Part shown: piece by piece, positions 1 through 6,565 of the stretch
Layout of the letters: each line of letters opens with the position of its first letter
Numbering within the stretch: position 1 is the stretch's first letter
NCBI GenBank assembly: GCA_040255575.1
Contig: JBDZVF010000187.1
Span: 1 to 11,190, forward strand
Direction of reading: 5' to 3'
DNA length: 11,190 nt
Origin: JADGHX01 sp040255575
GTDB taxonomy: Bacteria > Pseudomonadota > Gammaproteobacteria > Steroidobacterales > Steroidobacteraceae
Notes under the pieces: generated by a model
What the model was told of the DNA's origin: nothing
Seen by the model: only the letters and a program-made list of their open reading frames with translations
Database searches by the model: none
Position numbers and translations under genes: made by a program

Positions 1-103
1 CGCGCCGAATGGCCGCGCTTCTCATCTCAAGCCACCCATTGGCCCACCCATTTGCGTGAAGCAACCCGTTGGCGCCACGCCCGCCGTTCTCGAATACCGC
101 CGT

Positions 104-129
104 CCTCGCCCTCGCCCTCGCCCTCGCCC
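104..129 (+). repeat. Tandem hexanucleotide repeat (CCTCGC)4.3
   Basis: Four perfect copies of CCTCGC run from 104 to 127 and two further bases of a fifth unit follow. The repeat lies about 400 bp upstream of the adaptor start and outside any credible gene. Hexamer arrays can change copy number by slipped-strand replication, so this is a potential length polymorphism. Its position is too far upstream to predict a direct effect on the promoter. Confidence 0.85.
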
Positions 130-204
130 ACCGCGTCGCCCGAGCGCCGCGCGATCGTTAGTCCGGCCGGCATCTTCGTCTGTCGCCGACGACACTCGCG
201 CGAA

Positions 205-281
205 CATCAATACCCACACATCACTTGATGCCCCCCGCGCTCTGCACGCTGGCATTCGCCGTGGCGGTCGCCGCACATCAA
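205..281. promoter_or_regulatory. Cluster of CATCA half-sites, possible operator
   Basis: CATCAA occurs at 205-210 and 276-281, CATCA at 219-223 and the inverted half TGATG at 226-230. The pair at 219-230 forms a short dyad (CATCA-CT-TGATG), and 205-210 with 225-230 forms a wider one (CATCAA-N14-TTGATG). Such spaced half-sites resemble binding sites of dimeric regulators, including LysR types. They do not fit the MexT nod-box consensus as I remember it. Short motifs like this can arise by chance, so the call is tentative. Confidence 0.25.
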
Positions 282-300
282 CGCACGACATCGCACGCAC

Positions 301-380
301 ACTCCACACCGCCCACGCCTAACCCCGCACACCCAAATCTCTTTCACTCATACCCCCCACACTTTTCATTCTCTCCCTCA
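301..380 (+). promoter_or_regulatory. C-rich, G-poor leader tract (rut-like)
   Basis: By direct count these 80 bases contain about 41 C and only 3 G on the plus strand, unlike the balanced G and C of the neighbouring genes. Long C-over-G stretches in untranslated RNA are the known signature of Rho utilisation sites. If transcription starts upstream of it, the tract could allow Rho-dependent control of the efflux operon or stop read-through from the left. Composition is the only evidence. Confidence 0.35.
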
Positions 381-526
381 AACGGGAGACACCCCGCCCT
401 GCAAGCAGACACTCACGCTGCGCCTCGCCGGGTGAATATCTACAAAACCTTCCCGCCCGAACAATTGCACCTCGCCCAGTCGCATGAAGCGGCCGGCATT
501 CAAGGTTCAAGTGGAGAGAAGGTCTC

Positions 527-1714
527 ATGCGTTTTCGATCAACGATTCTCGCTTCCGCGCTCCTTTCGTCATTCGTCGCTGCGGTTCTCGTCGGTTGCGC
601 GCGCAATGAGGCCGCAACCGTCGCGGCGCCGCCGGCGCCGCAGGTGAGCGTGGCCGAAGCACTGAAGCGCCCCGTCACCGAGTTCGACGAGTTCACCGGT
701 CGCTTCGTCGCGGTGGAGCGTGTGGAAGTGCGCCCGCGCGTGTCGGGTTACATCTCGAGCGTGTCCCTCACGCCGGGCCGTGAAGTGAAGAAGGGTGATC
801 TGCTCTTCACCATCGACCCGCGCCCGTACGAAGCCGCGCTCAAGGGTGCGAAGGCGGAGCTCGCTCGTGCCCGCACGCAGCTCGCGCTCGCGCGATCCGA
901 GCGTGAGCGTGCCGTGAAGCTGCTCGCGCAGCACGCCCTTTCCCAGGAGGAGTTCGACTCTCGTTCGGCCGGAAGCGAGCAGGCCGAGGCGAACGTGCAG
1001 GCCGCCGAGGCCGCCGTCGAGACGGCCGCCCTCAATCTTTCGTGGACGCGCGTCGAGTCTCCCATCGCGGGCCTCGTGAGCCGTGAGGAAGTCACCGCCG
1101 GCAATCTCGTTTCGGCCGGGCAGACGCTTCTCACCACGGTCGTGTCGGTCGACAAGATCTACGTCGAGTTTGAAACCGACGAGCAGGTGTTCCTCAAGTA
1201 CGTGGCGCTCGCTCGCGCCGGTGAGCGCGGTAACGCCCGTAATTCGCACCTGCCCGTGTGGATCGGTCTCGCCGACGAGAAAGGCGCTCCGCACGAGGGC
1301 GAGATGGTGTTCCTCGACAACGCGCTCGATGCGCAGACCGGCACGATCCGTGCGCGCGCGCTGCTCGATAACAAGGAGCGTCGCTTCACACCCGGCCTCT
1401 TCGCGCGCGTGAAGCTCGAGGGGAGCGCCAAGTACGACGCCGTGCTGGTCAACGACAGCGCGATCGGCACGGACCAGAACGTGCGTTACGTGTTCGCCGT
1501 CGGGCCCGACAACAAGGTCGAGTACCGCGCGGTGAAGCTCGGCCCCGTCATCGATGATGGGCTGCGCGTTGTGCGTGACGGGCTGAAGCCCGGCGAGCTC
1601 ATCGTCGTGAACGGTCTGCAGCGCGTGCGCCCTGGTCTCACCATCGCCCCGCAGAAGATCGCGATGGGAGTGAAGAGCTCCCCGTCTTCCAGCGCGCTCG
1701 CCTACAACCAATAA
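527..1714 (+). CDS. RND efflux periplasmic adaptor lipoprotein, MexE/AcrA family
   Basis: This 395-residue protein is the membrane-fusion (adaptor) subunit of a tripartite RND pump. It bridges the inner-membrane transporter and the outer-membrane channel in the periplasm. The ATG at 527 follows a GGAGAGAAGG ribosome site. The N-terminus is a lipoprotein signal with lipobox LVGC, so Cys24 is the likely lipidated residue. A split lipoyl/barrel-sandwich domain is visible at about residues 67-103 (VRPRVSGYISSV, then KKGDLLFTIDPRPYEAAL) and again near 175-200 (WTRVESPIAGLVS). Between these halves lies a heptad-rich alpha-hairpin rich in Ala, Glu, Arg and Gln. The beta-barrel and membrane-proximal domains follow to a Ser-rich C-terminus. 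The length is normal for the family. It is the first gene of the operon, 91 bp before the pump gene. The resemblance to MexE is clear, but the substrates cannot be read from the sequence. Confidence 0.95.
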   Translation: MRFRSTILASALLSSFVAAVLVGCARNEAATVAAPPAPQVSVAEALKRPVTEFDEFTGRFVAVERVEVRPRVSGYISSVSLTPGREVKKGDLLFTIDPRPYEAALKGAKAELARARTQLALARSERERAVKLLAQHALSQEEFDSRSAGSEQAEANVQAAEAAVETAALNLSWTRVESPIAGLVSREEVTAGNLVSAGQTLLTTVVSVDKIYVEFETDEQVFLKYVALARAGERGNARNSHLPVWIGLADEKGAPHEGEMVFLDNALDAQTGTIRARALLDNKERRFTPGLFARVKLEGSAKYDAVLVNDSAIGTDQNVRYVFAVGPDNKVEYRAVKLGPVIDDGLRVVRDGLKPGELIVVNGLQRVRPGLTIAPQKIAMGVKSSPSSSALAYNQ

Positions 1715-1728
1715 CCCCCGAAGCGGAC

Positions 1729-1773
1729 GTCAGGGCTGCGGCATCCCCTCCCCCCACCAAGCCCAGCCCTGAC
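1729..1773 (+). promoter_or_regulatory. Strong intercistronic hairpin between adaptor and pump genes
   Basis: The arms gtcagggctg (1729-1738) and cagccctgac (1764-1773) are perfect 10-bp reverse complements separated by a 25-nt C-rich loop. The flanks cgga (1724-1727) and tccg (1777-1780) can extend the stem across a small internal loop. No T-tract follows, so this is not a standard intrinsic terminator. It lies 15 bp after the adaptor stop and 32 bp before the pump start. It could stabilise the upstream message, act as a processing site, reduce read-through, or be an operator dyad in the DNA. Confidence 0.6.
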
Positions 1774-1793
1774 GACTCCGCACCACACCCTCC

Positions 1794-1798
1794 AGGGA
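1794..1798 (+). promoter_or_regulatory. Ribosome binding site of the pump gene (GTG start)
   Basis: AGGGA lies 7 nt before the GTG at 1806. The protein from that GTG begins KLSHFFIERPVFAAVLS, which matches the canonical N-terminus of MexF-type transporters. This fixes the start although it is not ATG. A nearby ATG at 1798 opens only three codons (ATG-CCA-CCG-TGA) and is not the start. Confidence 0.7.
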
Positions 1799-1805
1799 TG
1801 CCACC

Positions 1806-4800
1806 GTGAAACTTTCTCATTTCTTCATCGAGCGGCCGGTCTTCGCAGCCGTTCTGTCAGCGTTCATCACGATCGCGGGCGCCATCGCGCTCTTCAAGCT
1901 GCCGGTGGCCGAGTATCCGGAGGTCGTGCCGCCCACCGTGGTCGTGCGCGCGAGCTATCCGGGCGCCAACCCGAAGGTGATCGCGGAAACCGTCGCTTCA
2001 CCGCTCGAGCAGGCGATCGTCGGCGTCGAAGACATGCTCTACATGTCTTCGCAGGCGGCGATGGATGGCTCGCTCGTCCTCACTGTCACCTTCAACATCG
2101 GCGCCGACATCGATCGCGCGCAGGTCCAGGTGCAGAACCGCGTTTCGCAGGCCCTGCCCCGATTGCCGCAGGAAGTGCGCGATCTCGGCGTCACCACCGC
2201 GAAGAGCTCGCCCAACCTCATGGGCGTGGTGCACCTGATCTCGCCTGACGCACGCTACGATTCGCTCTACCTGCGCAACTACGCCGTTCTGAACGTGCGG
2301 GACGTGCTCGCTCGCCTGCCCGGCATGGGAGAGGTGCGCATCTTCGGCGCCGGCGATTACTCGATGCGCGTGTGGCTCGATCCGCAGAAGCTTGCCGCGC
2401 GCAATCTCACGACGGGCGACGTCATCGGTTCCATCCGCGAGCAGAACCTGCAGGTCGCGGCGGGCCAGATCGGCGCGCCTCCGGGCAACACCGCGGAGTT
2501 CCAGGTGGCCCTGCAGTCGCAGGGTCGTCTTCAGGACGAAGACGAGTTCCGCCAGATCGTCATCAAGACAGGTGAAGACGGGCAGATCGTGCGCCTGGGC
2601 GATGTGGCGCGCGTCGAGCTCGGCGCGCAGGACTACGCGCTGCGCGGCCTGCTCAACAATCAGAACGCCGTCGCGCTGCCGTTCTCGCAGTCACCAGGGT
2701 CGAACGCGCTCCAGCTCTCGAAGGACATCCACGAGACGATGGCTGAGCTGAGCAAGGATTTCCCGGAAGGCATCAAGTACGAAATCATCTACGACACGTC
2801 CGAGTTCGTTGAGCAGTCGATCGAAGCGGTGTTCCACACGCTGCTCGAAGCGATTCTGCTCGTCGTTCTTGTCGTCATCCTGTTCCTGCAGACGTGGCGC
2901 GCGTCGATCATTCCGCTGGTGGCGGTGCCCGTCTCGGTGATCGGCACGTTCGCCGTGCTGCTGGCGTTTGGGTTCTCCATCAACACGCTATCGCTCTTCG
3001 GCCTGGTGCTGGCCATCGGTATCGTGGTCGATGACGCGATCGTCGTCGTGGAGAACGTCGAGCGCCACATCGAAGAAGGGCTGAGTCCGCTGCAAGCCAC
3101 GAAGGTGGCGATGAACGAAGTGAGCCGCCCGATTGTCGCGATCACTCTCGTGCTGTGCGCGGTGTTCGTGCCGGTTGCGTTCGTCAGCGGGCTTACCGGC
3201 GAGTTCTACCGCCAGTTTGCGCTGACCATCGCGATCTCGTCGGTGATCTCGGCGTTCAACTCGCTCACGCTGAGCCCGGCGCTCGCCGCAGCGCTGCTGA
3301 AGCCGCAACACGAGCAGACGGACTGGCTCTCGCGCGGCATGCGCAAGGTGCTGGGTCGGCCGTTCGGCGCGTTCAATCGTGCGTTCACCCGCACGGGCAA
3401 TGCGTATTCGCAGAGCGTCGCCACTGTCGTTCGCCGCAGCGGCATCGCGCTCGCGGTGTACGGCGGCCTGATCCTGCTCACGTGGCTGGGGTTCGCGTCG
3501 GTTCCGGGCGGCTTCATCCCGTCGCAGGACAAGCAGTACGTCGTCGCCGTCACGCAGCTGCCGCCCGCCTCCTCGCTCGATCGCTCTGAAGAAGTGACGA
3601 AGGCGATGGGCCAGCTCGCGCTCGAAACGCCGGGCGTCACGGGCGCCGTGCAGTTCGCCGGCATGTCCACGAGCACGCTGAACGCGAGCCCAAGCAGCGC
3701 GATGTCGTTCTACAAGCTGGATGACTTCGAGAAGAGACAGAGCCCCGAGCTCGGCATCATGGGCATCACCGGCACGCTGTCACAGAAGTTCAGCTCGATT
3801 CAGGAAGCCTACATCGGCGTCTTCCCGCCGCCGCCCGTGCAAGGGCTCGGCACGCTGGGCGGCTTCAAGCTGCACATCGAAGATCGCACGGACCAGGGCC
3901 CTGAAGCGCTCTACAAGGTCACGCAGGAAGTGGTCGCCAAGGCGTATCAGGAGCCGAAGCTCGCGGGCGTCTTCAGCTCGTACCAGATCAACGTGCCCCA
4001 GCTCATGGTGAACGTGGATCGGGTAAAGGCAAAGCAGCTCGACCTGAAGCTGTCTGATGTCTTCCAGACGATGCAGGTGTATCTCGGCTCGCTATACGTG
4101 AACGACTTCAACCGTTTCGGCCGTACCTATCAGGTGGTGGCCCAGGCGGATGCGCCGTTCCGCGCGCAGAAGGAAGACATCCTTCGCCTGAAGACGCGCA
4201 ACGCGAACGGCGAGATGGTGCCGCTCGGCGCGCTCGTGACGATCGAGGAGACCTTCGGGCCGGATGTGGTGGAGCACTACAACGGGTTTCGCGCGTCCGA
4301 CATCAACGGCGGGCCGGCTCCGGGGTTCAGCTCCGGTGAGGCGGAGGCCGCGATGGCGAAGATCCTCGATGAGACGTTGCCGCGTGGCATGCGCTACGAG
4401 TGGACGGATCTTTCGTACCAGCAGAAGGTGTCCGCGGATACGACCACTCTCGTCTTTGCACTGTGCGTGGTGTTTGTGTTCCTCGTGCTGGCCGCTCAAT
4501 ACGAGAGCGTGACGCTGCCGCTCGCCATCGTGCTGATCGTGCCGATCGTGCTGCTCGCCGGGATCACGGGTGTGCTGCTCTCGCGCGGGGACGCGAACAT
4601 CTTCACGCAGATCGGGCTCGTCGTGCTCGTGGGCCTCGCGTGCAAGAACGCGATCCTCATCGTCGAGTTCGCCAAGCACCTGCAGGATGAGGGGAAGGAT
4701 GCGGTGAGTGCCGTGCTCGAGGCGGCTCGGCTGCGACTTCGGCCGATCCTGATGACGTCCATTGCCTTCATCGCGGGCGTGATTCCGCTGGTGCTTGCGA

Positions 4801-5003
4801 CCGGGGCGGGTGCCGAGATTCGCAAGGCGATGGGCGTTGTGGTGTTCGCGGGGATGATTGGTGTGACGGTGTTTGGGCTGCTGCTGACGCCTGTGTTCTT
4901 CGTGCTCATGCGGCGGTTCGCACATAAAACAAAGGGCGGTGCGTTGATTGCGGCACATGGGATGCCTGCGCCCGTGCACTCGCCGGAGAAGGATCATGTT
5001 TGA
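1806..5003 (+). CDS. RND efflux pump inner-membrane transporter, MexF/OqxB-like (HAE1 family)
   Basis: This 1065-residue proton-driven transporter of the hydrophobe/amphiphile efflux family exports drugs from the periplasm and inner membrane. Much of it is near-identical to MexF as I recall that protein, for example PVAEYPEVVPPTVVVRASYP, SPLEQAIVGVE and LFLQTWRASIIPLVAVPVS. TM1 lies at about residues 10-30, TM2 at 342-362, TM7 at 545-565 and TM8 at 880-902, with two large periplasmic pore/docking loops between. The proton-relay residues are all present: Asp409 and Asp410 (VVDDAIVVVENVERH), Lys947, Arg977 and Thr984, corresponding to AcrB D407/D408, K940, R971 and T978. It therefore looks fully functional. 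The length matches the family. The gene overlaps the channel gene by 8 bp. MexF-type pumps are known for fluoroquinolone and chloramphenicol efflux, but the actual substrates here are not known. Confidence 0.97.
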   Translation: MKLSHFFIERPVFAAVLSAFITIAGAIALFKLPVAEYPEVVPPTVVVRASYPGANPKVIAETVASPLEQAIVGVEDMLYMSSQAAMDGSLVLTVTFNIGADIDRAQVQVQNRVSQALPRLPQEVRDLGVTTAKSSPNLMGVVHLISPDARYDSLYLRNYAVLNVRDVLARLPGMGEVRIFGAGDYSMRVWLDPQKLAARNLTTGDVIGSIREQNLQVAAGQIGAPPGNTAEFQVALQSQGRLQDEDEFRQIVIKTGEDGQIVRLGDVARVELGAQDYALRGLLNNQNAVALPFSQSPGSNALQLSKDIHETMAELSKDFPEGIKYEIIYDTSEFVEQSIEAVFHTLLEAILLVVLVVILFLQTWRASIIPLVAVPVSVIGTFAVLLAFGFSINTLSLFGLVLAIGIVVDDAIVVVENVERHIEEGLSPLQATKVAMNEVSRPIVAITLVLCAVFVPVAFVSGLTGEFYRQFALTIAISSVISAFNSLTLSPALAAALLKPQHEQTDWLSRGMRKVLGRPFGAFNRAFTRTGNAYSQSVATVVRRSGIALAVYGGLILLTWLGFASVPGGFIPSQDKQYVVAVTQLPPASSLDRSEEVTKAMGQLALETPGVTGAVQFAGMSTSTLNASPSSAMSFYKLDDFEKRQSPELGIMGITGTLSQKFSSIQEAYIGVFPPPPVQGLGTLGGFKLHIEDRTDQGPEALYKVTQEVVAKAYQEPKLAGVFSSYQINVPQLMVNVDRVKAKQLDLKLSDVFQTMQVYLGSLYVNDFNRFGRTYQVVAQADAPFRAQKEDILRLKTRNANGEMVPLGALVTIEETFGPDVVEHYNGFRASDINGGPAPGFSSGEAEAAMAKILDETLPRGMRYEWTDLSYQQKVSADTTTLVFALCVVFVFLVLAAQYESVTLPLAIVLIVPIVLLAGITGVLLSRGDANIFTQIGLVVLVGLACKNAILIVEFAKHLQDEGKDAVSAVLEAARLRLRPILMTSIAFIAGVIPLVLATGAGAEIRKAMGVVVFAGMIGVTVFGLLLTPVFFVLMRRFAHKTKGGALIAAHGMPAPVHSPEKDHV

Positions 5004-6534
5004 GAAGCAGAAGAAAGAAACCCTCAATCGCCGGGCGGCTGAGAGCGCCGCTGCGGGCGCGCCGGGTCGCGCCTTGCACAGCGGACTCACGCGCGGCCTG
5101 GCTGTGCTCTTTGGCACGCTCTGGCTTTCCGCCTGCGCCGTGGGTCCGAACTACAAGGAGCCCAATGTTCCCACCGCGGACAAGTTCGCCGGCACCGCGC
5201 TGGCCACCTACTCGCAGGAAGAAAGCATCAGCCGCTTCTGGGAGCAGTTCAACGACGAGACGCTGAACACTCTCGTCGGCGACGCGCTGACGGCGAATCA
5301 CGACCTGCGCATCGCGCTTTCGCGCTTCTATGAGGCGCGCGCGGCGCGCGGCGAATCGCGCTTCGATCTCGCCCCAACGATCACGGCCAGCGGCGGCTAC
5401 ACGGAGCAGAAGTACGCGCAGGTGCAGACGGGCGGGTTTGTTCCCTCCGAAGACGTGAAGTACTACGACGCCGGCTTCGATGCCTTCTGGGAGCTCGACT
5501 TCTTCGGCCGCATCCGCCGCAACATCGAAGCGCGCAACGCCGAGCTGCGCGCTTCGCAAGCCGAGCTGCACGACGCGCAGGTCACCGTTATCGCCGAAGT
5601 GGCCCGTACGTATTTCGAGCTGCGCGGCCAGCAGGCGCAGCTCGACGTCGCGCGCCGGAACGTGGAGAACCAGCAGGAAACGCTGAACCTCACCACCGCG
5701 CGCCTCAACGCCGGGCGCGGCACCGAGCTCGACACCTCGCAGGCGCAGGCCCAGCTGAGCCGCACGCTCGGCACGATCGCGCCTCTTGAAGCAGCGGTAG
5801 CCAGATCCATACATCGTCTCAGTGTTCTGACAGGCCGGGAGCCGACGGCGTTGACCTCGACATTGACCGCATCTCGGGAGCTTCCCCCTCTCCCCAATGT
5901 CGTCGCCGTCGGCAATCCCGCCGATCTCCTGCGCCGCCGGCCGGACATTCGCGTGGCCGAGCGCACACTCGCCGCCGATACGGCCCGCATCGGCATCGCC
6001 GTCGCGGACCTCTTCCCGAAGGTCACTTTCACTGGAAACGTGGGCTATGCCGCCGCCAACTCCGGCGATCTTGGCAATAGCGGGACGGTCACTCGACTTA
6101 TTGCGCCGGGCATCTCCTGGGCGGCCTTCGACATCGGCCGGGTACGCGCGCAGATCGCTGGCGCCCGCGCTCACGCCGACGGCTCGCTGGCACGTTACGA
6201 GCAGACCGTACTGCGGGCACTGGAAGAGACCGAGGACGCCCTCGTCACTCACGCCCGCTCGCGCGAGCAACTGACGCACGTGGCTGACAGCGCCGCTGCC
6301 AGCCGAACTGCCGCCCGCCTCGCGCGAGCGCGCTACGACGGCGGAATTTCAGACTTTCTGACCGTGCTCGACACCGAGCGCACCCAGCTCGAAGCCGAGG
6401 ACGCCCTCGCTCAGAGCCGCACCGACACCGCCACCAGCCTCGTCGCCGTCTACAAGGCGCTCGGCGGTGGGTGGCAGGAGGCACCACTTCCGAGGGAGGT
6501 GCCGATTGCGGCCGCATCGACAGGTTCGCGCTAG
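4996..6534 (+). CDS. RND efflux outer-membrane channel lipoprotein, OprM/OprN (NodT) family
   Basis: This 512-residue protein is the TolC-like outer-membrane factor completing the tripartite pump. The chosen ATG at 4996 overlaps the pump stop by 8 bp and follows a GGAGAAGG ribosome site, implying coupled translation. An ATG at 4948 is in frame but gives an implausible Arg/Cys-rich extension inside the pump gene. The lipobox LSAC puts the lipidated Cys at residue 47, followed by AVGPNYKEP, the hallmark start of mature NodT-family channels. Two repeats of the outer-membrane efflux domain follow, at about residues 85-275 and 300-490, each with long Ala/Gln/Glu-rich helices (for example VARTYFELRGQQAQLDVARR and ALEETEDALVTHARSREQL). 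The 30-residue stretch before the hydrophobic core is long for a signal peptide. A TTG at 5074 would give a conventional one but lacks a clear ribosome site. Confidence 0.95.
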   Translation: MFEKQKKETLNRRAAESAAAGAPGRALHSGLTRGLAVLFGTLWLSACAVGPNYKEPNVPTADKFAGTALATYSQEESISRFWEQFNDETLNTLVGDALTANHDLRIALSRFYEARAARGESRFDLAPTITASGGYTEQKYAQVQTGGFVPSEDVKYYDAGFDAFWELDFFGRIRRNIEARNAELRASQAELHDAQVTVIAEVARTYFELRGQQAQLDVARRNVENQQETLNLTTARLNAGRGTELDTSQAQAQLSRTLGTIAPLEAAVARSIHRLSVLTGREPTALTSTLTASRELPPLPNVVAVGNPADLLRRRPDIRVAERTLAADTARIGIAVADLFPKVTFTGNVGYAAANSGDLGNSGTVTRLIAPGISWAAFDIGRVRAQIAGARAHADGSLARYEQTVLRALEETEDALVTHARSREQLTHVADSAAASRTAARLARARYDGGISDFLTVLDTERTQLEAEDALAQSRTDTATSLVAVYKALGGGWQEAPLPREVPIAAASTGSR

Positions 6535-6535
6535 A

Positions 6536-6559
6536 CTCCGGGGCTTGACCGCCCCGGAG
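6536..6559 (+). promoter_or_regulatory. Hairpin sequestering the kinase Shine-Dalgarno sequence
   Basis: The arms ctccggggc (6536-6544) and gccccggag (6551-6559) form a perfect 9-bp stem, eight of nine pairs G-C, closed by the 6-nt loop ttgacc. It begins one base after the channel stop codon. The 3' arm contains GGAG (6556-6559), the likely Shine-Dalgarno sequence of the TTG start at 6566, so the folded RNA would hide the ribosome site. No T-tract follows, which argues against a simple intrinsic terminator. It could limit kinase translation, dampen read-through from the pump genes, or act as a DNA operator. Confidence 0.6.
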
Positions 6560-6565
6560 AATCGC

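Larger units (their letters stand above)
1..526. other. Non-coding leader upstream of the efflux operon
   Basis: I see no credible gene here. The open frames on both strands are Arg/Pro/Ala-rich translations of low-complexity DNA, match no family I know, and lack a good Shine-Dalgarno sequence. The stretch holds a 9-nt direct repeat (ccacccatt at 32-40 and 44-52), a hexamer tandem repeat (104-129), repeated CATCA half-sites (205-281) and a C-rich, G-poor tract (301-380). The operon promoter is expected in this region, but I found no convincing -35/-10 pair. AT-richer patches near 341-371 and 433-447 are the best places to look. Any divergent regulator gene would have to lie left of position 1. 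Confidence 0.7.

Noticed and set aside
225..647. Open frame reading from the leader into the adaptor gene
   Set aside because: Pro/Ser/His-rich, ends in a run of Arg from GC-rich DNA inside the adaptor's coding region, and has no ribosome site.
569..1711. Long minus-strand open frame antisense to the adaptor gene
   Set aside because: His/Arg/Glu/Leu-rich translation with no family match. It is an antisense shadow of a G/C-ending coding frame, and the adaptor on the plus strand is unmistakable.
1798..1809. Three-codon minigene ATG-CCA-CCG-TGA overlapping the pump GTG start
   Set aside because: It lacks its own Shine-Dalgarno sequence and overlaps that of the pump gene; most likely a coincidence.
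4906..6279. Minus-strand open frame of over 450 codons antisense to the channel gene
   Set aside because: Low-complexity Arg/Ala/Gly-rich product. The plus strand encodes a complete NodT-family channel, so this is a shadow.
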